Assembly (NCBI GenBank): GCA_014138725.1
Contig: JACJID010000001.1
Location: 186,001 to 250,000, forward strand
DNA: 64,000 nt
DNA from: Kutzneria viridogrisea
GTDB taxonomy: Bacteria > Actinomycetota > Actinomycetes > Mycobacteriales > Pseudonocardiaceae
Direction of reading: 5' to 3'
Shown: positions 29,157-38,251 of the stretch, in pieces
Layout: each line of letters starts with the position of its first letter
Position numbering within the stretch: the first letter of the stretch is position 1
The notes under the pieces: model-generated
Databases searched by the model: none
Told to the model about the DNA's origin: nothing
What the model saw: only the letters and a program-made list of their open reading frames with translations
Position numbers and translations under genes: made by a program

Positions 29157-29536
29157 CGGCCCTGCTCGCGCCAGGTGCGCACGACCTCGTCCACGTCGAG
29201 CAGTTCGAGCACGACGGGGGGACCCTCGGTGGGGCCCAGGCGCGCCTCGCGGATGCGCAGGTTCAGGTCCTCGACGATCTCGCGGACCGACTGCTCGGAG
29301 CGCTCCGTGGACAGTCGGCGGGGCAGGTCCTCGACCTCCTTGCGCAGGGCGAGGGAGCGCGGGCCGACGAAGCGGATGTTCTCGCGGCGCATCAGGCCCT
29401 TGACCCACCAGTTCTCGTCATAGGGCTCGTTGGCGCCGGGCAGCGGCTTGCCCGAACCGGGCAGGTCCTCGAAGGCGCCGCGTTCCTGGGCCTCGCGGAT
29501 CTGACGTTCGATCCAGGTCTCGTGCCGACCGTTCAC
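29153..29536 (-). CDS. DUF1992 (DnaJ-homologue C28-like) domain protein
   Basis: About 127 residues with the conserved N-terminal signature WIERQIREAQERGAFEDLPG followed by GKPLP, the hallmark of DUF1992, then a charged helical region (LRKEVEDLPRRL, EDLNLRIREARLG). Function is unknown in bacteria; the domain occurs alone here, without a J domain. The inner GTG at 29536 is preferred because a run of Gs lies 9 nt upstream of it; the outer GTG at 29545 abuts that run. Its stop shares the four bases CTAG with the stop of the + strand gene before it. This marks the end of the biosynthetic operon. Confidence 0.85.
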   Translation of the reverse strand: MNGRHETWIERQIREAQERGAFEDLPGSGKPLPGANEPYDENWWVKGLMRRENIRFVGPRSLALRKEVEDLPRRLSTERSEQSVREIVEDLNLRIREARLGPTEGPPVVLELLDVDEVVRTWREQGR

Positions 29537-29618
29537 GCCGATCACCCCCGGGGCAATGCTACTGGCTCGGCGGGTGGGGATGGGCGGCTTCGGTTAGGGT
29601 GCGGCGGCAGGTCCGATC

Positions 29619-31178
29619 TTGGTCGAGGTGAGAGCGATTCAGCTGCTCCTGGTCGTGGTGGGCGCGATCGCGGTCGCGGCGCTGGCCCACAAGAAGGGCC
29701 TCCAGTCCTCGCTGGTGGTCGTGGTGCTGGCGGCACTGGTGTCCTTCGTGCCCGGTCTGCCGAGGTTCGAGCTGCCCCCGGAGATGATCCTGGGCGTGGT
29801 GCTGCCCCCGCTGCTGTACTCGGCGGCGCTGGACTTCTCCTTCGTCAGCCTGACCCGCAACCTCCGGCCGATCCTGGGCCTTGGCGTGGGCCTGGTGGTG
29901 GCGTCCACGCTGGTGACGGGGGTGGTGGCCTGGTGGGTGGTGCCGGGACTGGCCCTGGTCCCGGCGCTGGTGCTGGGCTCGGTGGTGGCCCCGCCGGACG
30001 CGGTGGCGGCGCTGGCGGTGGGCCGCCGGCTGGGCCTGCCCAAGCGGCTGATGGCGATCCTGACCGGGGAGAGCCTGCTCAACGACGCGGCGGCGCTGAC
30101 GATCTTCACCCTGACGGTGGCCGCGGCCACGGGTGGGCACACGGTGTTCGAGAACCCGTTGCTGCTGTTCGGCTACGGGGTGCTGGTGGGCAGCCTGATC
30201 GGCCTGGCGCTGGGCTTCGTGGTGCACTGGATCAGGCAGCGGTTGCGGGACAGCGGACTGGAGACGGCGCTGGGGCTGGTGGTGCCGTTCGCGGCCTACC
30301 TGTTCGCTGAGGAACTGCACGCCTCGGGGGTACTGGCGGTGGTGGCGGCGGGGCTGACGCTGGGGCACAACGACACCAGTGCGGGCTTCGCGACGCGCCT
30401 ACAGGGCCGCGAGGTGTGGAAGAGCCTGGACGTGCTGCTGGAGGCGTTCGTCTTCGCGTACATGGGCTTGCAGTGCCGGTTCGTGTTCGCGGACCTGCAC
30501 CTGACCGGCACGGACTGGCTCTGGTTCGCGCTGCCCGCGCTGGCCCTGCTGGCGACGGTGATCCTGGTCCGGCCGCTGTGGGTGCTGCTGACCTACGGCC
30601 AGAACAAGCTGTTCCGCCGGGAGCGGCTGCCCTGGCCGTACGTGCTGGTGATCTCCTGGACCGGCATGCGCGGGGTGGTGACGATGGCGGCGGCGGCCGG
30701 TGTGCCGCCGATGCCCGGCCGGGACCTGATCCAGGCGCTGGCCTTCGTCATCGCGGTGGGCACCCTGCTGATCCAGGGGCCGAGCCTGCCGGTGCTGATC
30801 CGCGGGCTGGCGCTGAGCGACCCGGCGGAGGAACGCGAGGACCTGGCCAACGCGGAGCGGGCGCAGCAGATCAGCCGCCGAGCGGCGAAGAAGACGCTGA
30901 CCAAGCTGGTCAAGCACCCGCCTGCCAACGCCGACCCCGAGCTGATGCGCAGGTTCGAGGAGCAGATCACGGCCAAGCTCACGGCCCGGCGGGCGGCGGC
31001 CGAGGTGTCCACGCCCGCGCTGCGCGAGATCATGCTGCAACTGCGCAGGGACGTGCTCGCGGCGCAGCGGCTCGCGCTGGCCACCGCGCGGGACGAGGGC
31101 AAGCTGGACGAGGACACGGTCCGCCGCGAGCTGGAGCGGCTGGACTACGAGGAGGCGGCCGCGGCGGCGGTCAGCTGA
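29619..31178 (+). CDS. Na+/H+ antiporter, CPA1/NhaP family
   Basis: 519 residues. About 12 membrane segments occupy residues 1-395, followed by a cytosolic helical tail rich in Arg, Lys and Glu (about 395-519). The ion-site helices read APPDAVAALAVGRRLGLP and TGESLLNDAAALTIF, the CPA1 signatures with the conserved Asp residues; SWTGMRGVVTMAAA marks the helix 11 region. It should exchange cytosolic Na+ (or K+) for H+. The TTG at 29619 has CAGGT about 8 nt before it; a GTG at 29628 is the alternative start. Its 3' end overlaps the convergent DUF309 gene by 8 nt. It has no evident link to the clusters on either side. Confidence 0.9.
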   Translation: MVEVRAIQLLLVVVGAIAVAALAHKKGLQSSLVVVVLAALVSFVPGLPRFELPPEMILGVVLPPLLYSAALDFSFVSLTRNLRPILGLGVGLVVASTLVTGVVAWWVVPGLALVPALVLGSVVAPPDAVAALAVGRRLGLPKRLMAILTGESLLNDAAALTIFTLTVAAATGGHTVFENPLLLFGYGVLVGSLIGLALGFVVHWIRQRLRDSGLETALGLVVPFAAYLFAEELHASGVLAVVAAGLTLGHNDTSAGFATRLQGREVWKSLDVLLEAFVFAYMGLQCRFVFADLHLTGTDWLWFALPALALLATVILVRPLWVLLTYGQNKLFRRERLPWPYVLVISWTGMRGVVTMAAAAGVPPMPGRDLIQALAFVIAVGTLLIQGPSLPVLIRGLALSDPAEEREDLANAERAQQISRRAAKKTLTKLVKHPPANADPELMRRFEEQITAKLTARRAAAEVSTPALREIMLQLRRDVLAAQRLALATARDEGKLDEDTVRRELERLDYEEAAAAAVS

Positions 31179-31656
31179 GCGCCCGCAGCCGTGGCCGCGG
31201 CACGGAGCCCAGGTGGGCCGGCAGCTCGCCGAGCAGGGCGGCGGTCCAGTCGAGCAGGCCGCCGACGTCCACCCCGTGCGGCGGTTCCTGCCGGTACGGC
31301 TCGAGGTTGCCACTGCCCCTGCGCAGCAGCGACTCGGCACCGACGGCGTTGCCCCTGGCCAGGTGGGTGAGCCCGACCGCGAGCTGGGCGAGTCCGCGCC
31401 ACAGTTCGCGGTCGGACTCACCCGCGGTCTTCCAGGCGTCCTCCAGCACCTCGTGCGCGTGGAAGGGCATGCCGGTGTCCAGCAGGTGCTGTGCCTCGCG
31501 CAGGCTCTCCCGCGGGGTGCGCCGGATGCCCTCGGGCTGGCGGGCCACCCCCGCCGAGCCGTAGGGCAGCGGTCGGCCGAGGCCGTCCCGCGGTCGTGCG
31601 TTGCGGGCCTGCCCCGCCTGGTCACGATCGCGTTCCACGGCAACCGATCCTGCCAC
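31171..31656 (-). CDS. DUF309 family protein
   Basis: 161 residues. The C-terminal two thirds match DUF309: HLLDTGMPFHAHEVLEDAWK, then DRELWRGLAQLAVGLTHLARGN, the helical core with conserved His, Glu and Trp. The first 50 residues are Arg/Gly-rich and poorly conserved, so the true start may lie further in. The family is widespread in actinobacteria and firmicutes with no settled function. Convergent with the antiporter gene. Confidence 0.85.
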   Translation of the reverse strand: MAGSVAVERDRDQAGQARNARPRDGLGRPLPYGSAGVARQPEGIRRTPRESLREAQHLLDTGMPFHAHEVLEDAWKTAGESDRELWRGLAQLAVGLTHLARGNAVGAESLLRRGSGNLEPYRQEPPHGVDVGGLLDWTAALLGELPAHLGSVPRPRLRALS

Positions 31657-31717
31657 AGCGCGCAGCCTGCCGCGGGCGATCGCTCCTCCTACGCCGACCG
31701 CGCGACGCCGGGGTGGC

Positions 31718-31744
31718 TGCCCGGCGGCCCGGCGCCGCCGGGCA
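31718..31744 (-). terminator. GC-rich hairpin 3' of the cysteine-rich gene
   Basis: Perfect 11-bp arms (TGCCCGGCGGC / GCCGCCGGGCA) around a 5-nt loop, 8 nt past the stop of the reverse-strand gene at 31753. There is no T-run, as is usual for actinobacterial terminators. Confidence 0.6.
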
Positions 31745-31752
31745 CCCGGCGC

Positions 31753-32649
31753 TCAGTCCTCGTCGTTGTCCTCGCGCCGCTGCTCCTGCTCGGAGTGGCA
31801 GCCGTGGTGCGAGCAGATCTTGTCGTACACCGCGAGGACCTCCTTGACGGTGTGCGTGCGCAGGTACTCGCAGCGCTCCTTGCGCGCCCGCGCGTGGCAG
31901 GCCCGGACCTCCTTCTCCCCGGTCAGCACGGCGATCGCGGCCAGCCCCTTGCCCCAGCACATCAGGGCGCGGCACAGGCAGTCCACGAAGTCGCGGGTGT
32001 GCTCGAAGCCCTGCCACACCTCGTGCACGTGACGGCGGGCCACCAGCGCCCTGGCGTAGAGCTCCTTGAGGTCCACCTTGGCCGGGTCACCGCTGAGGTC
32101 CGCGGTGATGCCGCTGACCTCGGCCTTCAGGTCGGACACCCGCTGCACCAGGTCGGTCGGCTCCTTGGCCAGCTTGGCGAAGCACGCCTTGGCGGCGTCG
32201 GCCCTGCCCTGGTAGTCCACGATCCTGGCGGCCAGCTCCTCGTCGGACACCCCGTCGGTGCAGGTGTCGAACTCGCACTCCCGCGGCGCGCAGCAGCCCT
32301 TGCCGCAGCCGCACTCCCGAAGCTGCTCGACCACCTGCCCGTAGGCCTTGTCCAGGCAGTGCACCACGTGCTCCTGCTTGATCAGGCAGCGGATCCGCTC
32401 CACCAGCAGCTTGCTCTGGTGGCGCAGGTCGGCCACCTCCAGCGCCACCGAGTGCCGGGCGTCGCGGTAGTCGGTACGGATCTTGTCGTAGTCGGTCCTG
32501 GCCTTCTCCAGCGCGGGTAGCTGCGCGGCGTTGTACTCGGCCTGCGCCTTGATGCCCGCCGCCTTGCACGCGAGGCAGTCGACGATCTCCGGACGACACT
32601 GGCCGCACTCGCCGTGCGCCCGTTCGGCCTCGGGCGATGAGCTGTTCAT
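31753..32649 (-). CDS. Cysteine-rich coiled-coil protein, divergent from the CIS operon
   Basis: 298 residues with 20 cysteines, several in CxxC spacing near the N-terminus (GECGQC, DCLAC) and a cluster ECGCGKGCC in the middle. Between them are long charged helices likely to form coiled coils (residues about 45-85 and 125-175). The C-terminus is acidic (REDNDED). There is no signal peptide or membrane segment, so it is cytosolic; the cysteines could bind Zn or an Fe-S centre. It matches no family I recognise. It sits head-to-head with the contractile injection system genes across 134 nt containing a perfect inverted repeat, so a regulatory or accessory role for that system is plausible but unproven. 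Confidence 0.8.
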   Translation of the reverse strand: MNSSSPEAERAHGECGQCRPEIVDCLACKAAGIKAQAEYNAAQLPALEKARTDYDKIRTDYRDARHSVALEVADLRHQSKLLVERIRCLIKQEHVVHCLDKAYGQVVEQLRECGCGKGCCAPRECEFDTCTDGVSDEELAARIVDYQGRADAAKACFAKLAKEPTDLVQRVSDLKAEVSGITADLSGDPAKVDLKELYARALVARRHVHEVWQGFEHTRDFVDCLCRALMCWGKGLAAIAVLTGEKEVRACHARARKERCEYLRTHTVKEVLAVYDKICSHHGCHSEQEQRREDNDED

Positions 32650-32721
32650 GAGGCTCCCTTCGTGCCTGGCTGTCCAGGGGCGTGCACAACCCCCGCTCGC
32701 CGCCGAGTCTGGGCAGCCGGT

Positions 32722-32760
32722 GTCACCGCACCGTTGCCGCCGCCGCGACGGTGCGGTGAC
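32722..32760. promoter_or_regulatory. Perfect inverted repeat in the divergent CIS promoter region
   Basis: Arms GTCACCGCACCGT and ACGGTGCGGTGAC (13 bp, no mismatch) with a 13-nt GC-rich spacer, 23 nt before the ATG of the first CIS gene and within the 134-nt gap shared with the cysteine-rich gene. It could be a dimeric repressor operator controlling both directions, or a hairpin in the CIS leader RNA. No clear -10/-35 pair is visible. Confidence 0.55.
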
Positions 32761-32783
32761 GCGCGCTGGGCACGATCTCGGCC

Positions 32784-33368
32784 ATGGCAGGACACCGAGC
32801 CCTCGCGGCCGCCGGGCGCAGCATCGTGGAGCTGCTCAACCGGCGGTTCGCCGAGCTGTTGCCGGACCCGTTGCCCCGGCCCACCGCGGTGCTCGCGGGC
32901 AGCGCGGACTTCGACAAGGTCAACAGCAGTCCGGTCTCGGTGATCCGCTACCCGGCGGTGTCGGTCTACTGCTACCGGGTCTGCGTGGACGCGCCCACCC
33001 GCCCCGGCTGGTCCTCGGTGTCCAGTGTGGACGGTGTGTCGCGCACCCCGCTGCGCATGCACCTGCTGCTGGCGGCCTGGGACAACTTCGTGGAGAGCGA
33101 GCTGGAGTGGCTGGGGCTGGCCGTGCAGGTGCTGGAGCGCGACGGCGTGCTCACCGGACCGCTGCTGGACCCCAGCGGGGGCTGGCAGCCCGGTGAGGCG
33201 GTGCAGGTGGTGCTCGACGAGTTGCCGCTGGACTCGATGAGCGAGGCCTTCGAGGCGTTGACCACCAAGTACCGGCTTTCCCTTCCCTACGTGGCAAGGG
33301 TGATCCGCATCGACGGCGGCCCTCGGCCGGTCGGCGAGTCGGTGGCACAGGTGGAGGTGGACCGATGA
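32784..33368 (+). CDS. CIS tail-terminator/cap protein, DUF4255 (Pvc16/Afp16-like)
   Basis: 194 residues. The pattern LLAAWDNFVESELEWLGLAVQVLERDGVLTG, followed by [20 protein letters not shown] and YRLSLPYVARVIRID, is that of DUF4255, the Pvc16/Afp16 N-terminal domain. Members cap the distal end of the sheath-tube assembly and set its end. This is normal size for the family. It is the first gene of the injection-system operon and overlaps the next gene by 4 nt (ATGA). Cytoplasmic, no signal sequence. Confidence 0.88.
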   Translation: MAGHRALAAAGRSIVELLNRRFAELLPDPLPRPTAVLAGSADFDKVNSSPVSVIRYPAVSVYCYRVCVDAPTRPGWSSVSSVDGVSRTPLRMHLLLAAWDNFVESELEWLGLAVQVLERDGVLTGPLLDPSGGWQPGEAVQVVLDELPLDSMSEAFEALTTKYRLSLPYVARVIRIDGGPRPVGESVAQVEVDR

Positions 33369-34108
33369 CCGTGCTGCACCGGCTCGCGCTGGGCGTGCAG
33401 CCCATCGACGGCGGGACCGGGCTGCAACTGGGCGGCCGGGTGCGGGTCGGCCGCGAGACCCCGGCGGGGCGGTACGAGCCCTTGGAGAGCAACGGGACCG
33501 GCCGGTTCAAGCTGCGGCACGGGCCCGGTGTCGGCGACCGCGTGACCGTCCGGGTGCACGACCCGCTGCGCCAGTTCGTGCCCCGCCGGTTCTCCATTCC
33601 ACTATGGACGCTCGCCGAGGTGACCAGCGGCCCGTACGTGCCGACGGCCTCGCGCCTGCTGCGGCCCTGGCTGCTGCCCGGATCGGCCTACCCGGCCCCG
33701 AGCGGCGCCACCGGAATCCGCGGCCGTGTCGTCCACAGTGGACAGCCCGTGTGCTGGCCCAGGATCACCGCGCTGGGCCCCGGCGGGGTCCGGGTTGGCT
33801 GGGCACACGGGGACGAGCGCGGGGAGTTCCTCGTGCTGATCAGCACGACCGGCACCCTGCCGCCGCCCGCGCCCAGCCTGCTGCCGGTGGAGCTGGTGGT
33901 CTGCGCCCCGCGCGAGGGCGCGGACCTGGTCGTGGAGCCGGTGCCCCGGTCCACGGCCCCGCCCGCGCCGGGGGACCTGGACAACGAGCTGCTGCGCGGG
34001 CAGTCCACCCCGGCGGGCTACCTGACCTCGACGGCACCCCGACCCCACCTGGCCGTACGGATCGGCGAGGTGCTCACCACCCAGCAAGACGTGATCTTCA
34101 CACCGTGA
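33365..34108 (+). CDS. CIS-associated beta-sandwich protein of unknown role
   Basis: 247 residues. The middle part (about 115-165: GIRGRVVHSGQPVCWPRITA..., then DERGEFLVLI) looks like a carboxypeptidase-regulatory-type beta-sandwich. The N-terminus (GRETPAGRYEPL, RFKLRHGPGVGDRVTVRV, FVPRRFSIPLW) resembles a second beta domain. No catalytic residues or membrane segments. Its place between the cap protein and the sheath, with translational coupling to the former, suggests a structural accessory of the particle. I do not recognise a named family for the whole protein. Confidence 0.7.
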   Translation: MTVLHRLALGVQPIDGGTGLQLGGRVRVGRETPAGRYEPLESNGTGRFKLRHGPGVGDRVTVRVHDPLRQFVPRRFSIPLWTLAEVTSGPYVPTASRLLRPWLLPGSAYPAPSGATGIRGRVVHSGQPVCWPRITALGPGGVRVGWAHGDERGEFLVLISTTGTLPPPAPSLLPVELVVCAPREGADLVVEPVPRSTAPPAPGDLDNELLRGQSTPAGYLTSTAPRPHLAVRIGEVLTTQQDVIFTP

Positions 34109-34124
34109 CCGAGGAGGTCCGCGC

Positions 34125-35918
34125 ATGGCCGAGTACCTGACTCCCGGCGTCTACATAGAGGAGACCAGCTTCCGGTCGCGGTCGATCGAGGGCGTACCGA
34201 CCAGCACCTGTGGCATGACCGGTCTGACCCGCTACGGCCCGGTGCCCTACCTGCTGCCCAACGCCGTGCTGACGCCGAAACCGGTGCTGGTCACCAGCTT
34301 CACCGAGTTCGAGCGCGCCTTCGGCGGGCTGGGCCCGGTGCCGGGGCTGCCCGACGACACCAACTACCTGGCCCACGCGGCGCGGGCGTTCTTCGCCAAC
34401 GGCGGGCACCGGCTCTACGTGCAGCGGGTGTTCCCCTTCGACCCGGCCGCCGACCCGAGCAAGTACTTCGCCAAGCTCGCCCTCGGCAGCCCGAAGCCGC
34501 TGGCCACCTGGCACGCGCGCTGGCCCGGTGCCGCGGGCGGTTCGATCACCGTGCGGGTCCAGGCCCGGCGCAGCCGCAACGTGCTGATCGGCAGCGTGCT
34601 GCGGGGTGTGGCGCCGGGGGCCGCGGTGGAGGTGGGCGGCTCGGCCGGGGCCGCACTGGACCCGAAGAAGATCCGCATCGTGGCGGGGCAGGCGGGCGCC
34701 CTGGGCTACCGGGCCGCGGACGGCTCGGTGGAGGCGCCCACGGCGGGGCAGCAGGTCTACCACGTGAGCCTGGATGTCACGGTCAACGGGGAGGACCACC
34801 GGTCGGACACCTACAGCGGGCTGGAACTGGACCGGGCGCACCCGCGCTGGATCGGCAGCGTGTTGCAGGCGGCCGACCCGCCGGACGAGTTCAGCCTGGT
34901 GTGGCTGGAGGTCACCGATCCGGTGACCGACCCGGGTGCGCTGCTGGCGGCCCTGCTCACCGACGGGGCGCGGTTGTCCGGTGGGCAGGAGGGCGTGCTC
35001 AGCGTGGCCGCCTTGCAGGGTGAGGTGGCCGATCCCGACGACGTGCGCAAGGTCGGCACCGGTCTGGCCGCGCTGGGCGAGATCGAGGACATCGCGATCG
35101 TGGCCATGCCCGACGCGGTGCGGTTCGGCCCCGGCAACGAGTGCCGGCAGGCCACCCAGGCCCTGCTCGACCACTGCAAGGACCTGCGCTACCGGGTCGC
35201 CGTGGTGGACCCGCCAAGGGACTGCGCGCTCTCGCAGGTGCGCGAGTTCCGCGCGCAGTTCGACAGCACCTACGGGGCGCTCTACTACCCGTGGGTGGAA
35301 CTGGTCGACCCGACCGCGATCCCGGACCCCTCCGCGCCGACCCCGACCCTGCAACTGCCGCCCTCGGGCAGTGTCGCGGGCATCTACGCGCGCAGCGACA
35401 TCGAGCGCGGGGTGCACAAGGCCCCGGCCAACGAGGTGGTGCAGGGCATCACCCGGTTCGTCACGAACATCACCTACGACCGGCAGGCCGTGCTCAACCC
35501 CGAGGGGGTCAACGCACTGCGCTTCTTCGCGGGCCGCAGCAACCGGGTGTGGGGCGCGCGCACGATGAGCTCGGACCCCGAGTGGAAGTACGTGAACGTG
35601 CGCAGGCTGTTCGCCTACCTGGAGCACTCCATCGAGAAGGCCACCCAGTGGGCGGTGTTCGAGCCGAACAACGAGCGGCTGTGGGCCTCGGTGCGGCAGA
35701 GCATCGAGGACTTCCTGCTGGTGACCTGGCGTTCGGGCGCGCTGATGGGCACCAAGCCGGAGCAGGCGTACTTCGTGCGCTGCGACCGCACCACGATGAC
35801 CCAGAACGACCTGGACAACGGCAGGCTGATCTGCCTGATCGGGGTGGCGCCCACCTACCCCGCCGAGTTCGTGATCTTCCGCATCGGCCAGTGGACCGCC
35901 GACGCGCGGACCAGTTGA
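34125..35918 (+). CDS. Contractile sheath protein (gp18/Afp2-type)
   Basis: 597 residues. It starts with the typical sheath N-terminus YLTPGVYIEE and has VTSFTEFERAFGG and ARAFFANGGHRLYVQRV. The highly conserved C-terminal domain follows (RTMSSDPEWKYVNVRRLF, IEDFLLVTWRSGALMG, AYFVRCDRTTMTQNDLDNG, FVIFRIGQW). GGAGG lies 7 nt before the ATG. The sheath polymerises round the inner tube and contracts to drive it through a membrane. Residues about 120-260 form an insertion likely to be a surface domain. With its own tube gene directly after it, this is probably the main sheath. Confidence 0.95.
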   Translation: MAEYLTPGVYIEETSFRSRSIEGVPTSTCGMTGLTRYGPVPYLLPNAVLTPKPVLVTSFTEFERAFGGLGPVPGLPDDTNYLAHAARAFFANGGHRLYVQRVFPFDPAADPSKYFAKLALGSPKPLATWHARWPGAAGGSITVRVQARRSRNVLIGSVLRGVAPGAAVEVGGSAGAALDPKKIRIVAGQAGALGYRAADGSVEAPTAGQQVYHVSLDVTVNGEDHRSDTYSGLELDRAHPRWIGSVLQAADPPDEFSLVWLEVTDPVTDPGALLAALLTDGARLSGGQEGVLSVAALQGEVADPDDVRKVGTGLAALGEIEDIAIVAMPDAVRFGPGNECRQATQALLDHCKDLRYRVAVVDPPRDCALSQVREFRAQFDSTYGALYYPWVELVDPTAIPDPSAPTPTLQLPPSGSVAGIYARSDIERGVHKAPANEVVQGITRFVTNITYDRQAVLNPEGVNALRFFAGRSNRVWGARTMSSDPEWKYVNVRRLFAYLEHSIEKATQWAVFEPNNERLWASVRQSIEDFLLVTWRSGALMGTKPEQAYFVRCDRTTMTQNDLDNGRLICLIGVAPTYPAEFVIFRIGQWTADARTS

Positions 35919-35930
35919 CGGAGGTGAACC

Positions 35931-36386
35931 ATGGCTGTACGGGACAACCCCTACGGGGCATTCAACTTCATGGTGAAGCTGGGTGACGGCGGCGGCGAGG
36001 ACCAGGTCTCCGGCGGGTTCTCCGACGTGTCCGGACTGGGCAACGAGGTGAAGTTCGCCGAGTACCGCAACGGCAACGAGGCGGAGAACCACGTCCGCAA
36101 GATCGCCAACGTGAACTCCACCGACGACGTCACGCTCAAGCGGGGTCTGATCGGGGACCCCCGGCTGTTCAGCTGGCTCAAGGCCACCCGCGAGGGCGAG
36201 TACCAGCCGATGACGGTGACGATCACGCTGCTGGACGAGAAGCGGACCCACGTGTGCCAGTGGGTGCTGAAGTTCGCCCAGCCCAAGAAGTGGGTCGGCC
36301 CGGCGCTGGCGGCCAAGGGCGGCGGCGAGGTGGCGATGGAGGAACTGCACCTGGTCGCCGAGAGCATCGAGTTCGCCTCGCTATGA
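35931..36386 (+). CDS. Inner tube protein (gp19-like)
   Basis: 151 residues, standard length for T4 gp19-like tube subunits. Characteristic segments are YGAFNFMVKL at the start, FSDVSGLGNEV, ENHVRKIANVNSTDDVTLKRGLIGD, LFSWLKATREG and the closing AMEELHLVAESIEF. The subunits stack as hexamers inside the sheath. GGAGG lies 7 nt before the start codon, a strong ribosome site suited to a highly expressed subunit. The stop overlaps the ATG of the second sheath gene. Confidence 0.95.
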   Translation: MAVRDNPYGAFNFMVKLGDGGGEDQVSGGFSDVSGLGNEVKFAEYRNGNEAENHVRKIANVNSTDDVTLKRGLIGDPRLFSWLKATREGEYQPMTVTITLLDEKRTHVCQWVLKFAQPKKWVGPALAAKGGGEVAMEELHLVAESIEFASL

Positions 36387-38251
36387 CCAGCGGGCTGCGG
36401 CTGGGCGCCCCGGGTGTCTACACCTCGCCGTCCCGCGTGGAACCGGCGGCCGGACTGGTCCGGCTGGACGTGACCGGGTTCGTCGGGGTCGCCCCGCGCG
36501 GCCCCGGCCACCGGCCGGTAGCGGTCACCAGCTGGTCGGACTACCAGCGCTGGTTCGGCGGCTTCGAGGGCAGGGGCCGCCTGCCCTACGCCGTGCAGGC
36601 GTTCTTCGCGCAGGGCGGGGTCCGCGCGCAGGTGCTGCGCGCGGTGCCGCCCACCGGTGGGGACGGGGCCACCGCGCGGCACCGGCTGGTCTTCGGCGCG
36701 GGCCTCGCGGTGGAACTGGCCGCGGCCAACGAGGGCAGTTGGGGCAACGACCTGTCGGTCACCGTGCGGTTCGACGCGGTGCAGCGGTTCCACGGCACCG
36801 TGCGGGCGGACCGGGTGACCCTGCCCGCGGGCGCCTCGGTTCCGCTGGGCTCCCTGCTGCTGGTCGGCGACGCGCTGCGCTGGGTCGTGGCGCTGACCGA
36901 TGCCGGGGCCGTGCTGGACCGCCCGCTGACGATCACTGGCGAGCGGGATCTCGCCGTGGTCACCGCCACGGTGCGGATCAGCGACGGGGACCCGGGTTTC
37001 GCCCGGCAGGAGACCTGGCCCGGGCTGGGCCTGCACCCGCTGCACCCGAGGTTCGCGGCCAACCAGCTACGGGAGGGCTCGGCGCTGGTGACCCCGGCCG
37101 CGCCGTGGACGGATCCCTTGGCGCCACTGGACTCCACGCTGCTGCCGATCGACTCGACCAGGTCGCACGAGGGGGTGGACCGGTGGGCGGAGATCGACCG
37201 CCGCAGCTTCTTCGACGCCGAGCCCGCCGACGCCGACCCGCTGGACGAGGCCGATCACCTCGGCGTGGACGTGTTGGGCCGCAACGGCGAGATCGGCCTG
37301 CTCTGCGTGCCCGACCTGTACTGGACCTGGGACGGGCGTGGCCCCGTGGTCGACCCGCCGCCCGCGCGGACCGGCGGTGGCTGCTTCCGGCCGTGCGCCC
37401 CGGACCCGGTGGCGGTCCAGTACCGGCGCCGCGAGTTGGAACCGGTGCTGGACGGGCGCGATCCCGCCGACCTGGCGGAGATCGTGGCCCGGCAGCACCG
37501 GCTGCTGGCGGTCGCCGAGCTGCGCCGGCGGTTCGTCGTGCTGCTGGACGCCCCCGCCGGGCTGCCCGCGGGCGAGGTCGTGGCCTGGCGGTCCCGGTTC
37601 GACTCCAGTTACGCCGCCGCCTACTTCCCGTGGCTGGGCGTGCCGGTGCCCGAGCAGCCGCTGGTGCTCGTGCCGCCCTCGGCCTTCGCGGCGGGCGTCA
37701 TCGCCGCGCGGGAGATCCGGCTCGGCCTGCCCTGGGGCCCGGCCAACGAGCTGGCCGCGGGCGCGGTGCTCGCCAGCGACCTGGTCAGCGACGCCGAGCA
37801 CGACCGGCTGCACCTGTCCTCGGTCAACGTGTTCCGCGCGGAGCGGGACGGCTTCCGGCTCAGCGCGGCGCGCACCCTGTCCAGCAACCCCGACTACCGG
37901 CAGCTCAGCGTGCGGCGGCTGATGACCGTGCTGGCGCTGAGCATCGACCAGCAGGCCCAGCGGCTGGTGTTCGAGCCGGGCACGCCCGGGCTGCGCGACC
38001 GCGTGCGGCAGCTGCTCGTGCAGTTGCTGCGCGGGCTCAACCGGCAGGGCGCCTTCGCCGGGGACACCGAGGAGCAGTCCTTCTTCGTGCACTGCGACGA
38101 GGGGCTGAACCCGCCGTCCTCGCAGGCACTGGGCCGGGTGGTCGCCGAGGTCGGGGTCGCACCCGCGGCCCCGCTGGAGTACCTGGTGCTGCGCGTCGCG
38201 CAGGACGCCGACGGAGTGTCACAGGTGGAGGTGGGCAATGCCGGTTCCTGA
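36383..38251 (+). CDS. Second sheath-like protein
   Basis: 622 residues. The sheath fold is shown by APGVYTSPSRV at the N-terminus, SWSDYQRWFGGFEG, AVQAFFAQGGVRAQVLRAV, and the C-terminal domain ARTLSSNPDYRQLSVRRLM, EEQSFFVHCDEGLNPPSS, LEYLVLRVAQ. It differs from the first sheath by a large middle region (about 250-370) with a WTWDGRG element. Two sheath genes in tandem, each followed by a tube gene, suggest one set forms the main trunk and the other a specialised segment next to the baseplate. It overlaps its neighbours at both ends (ATGA at the start; 14 nt at the end). Confidence 0.9.
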   Translation: MTSGLRLGAPGVYTSPSRVEPAAGLVRLDVTGFVGVAPRGPGHRPVAVTSWSDYQRWFGGFEGRGRLPYAVQAFFAQGGVRAQVLRAVPPTGGDGATARHRLVFGAGLAVELAAANEGSWGNDLSVTVRFDAVQRFHGTVRADRVTLPAGASVPLGSLLLVGDALRWVVALTDAGAVLDRPLTITGERDLAVVTATVRISDGDPGFARQETWPGLGLHPLHPRFAANQLREGSALVTPAAPWTDPLAPLDSTLLPIDSTRSHEGVDRWAEIDRRSFFDAEPADADPLDEADHLGVDVLGRNGEIGLLCVPDLYWTWDGRGPVVDPPPARTGGGCFRPCAPDPVAVQYRRRELEPVLDGRDPADLAEIVARQHRLLAVAELRRRFVVLLDAPAGLPAGEVVAWRSRFDSSYAAAYFPWLGVPVPEQPLVLVPPSAFAAGVIAAREIRLGLPWGPANELAAGAVLASDLVSDAEHDRLHLSSVNVFRAERDGFRLSAARTLSSNPDYRQLSVRRLMTVLALSIDQQAQRLVFEPGTPGLRDRVRQLLVQLLRGLNRQGAFAGDTEEQSFFVHCDEGLNPPSSQALGRVVAEVGVAPAAPLEYLVLRVAQDADGVSQVEVGNAGS

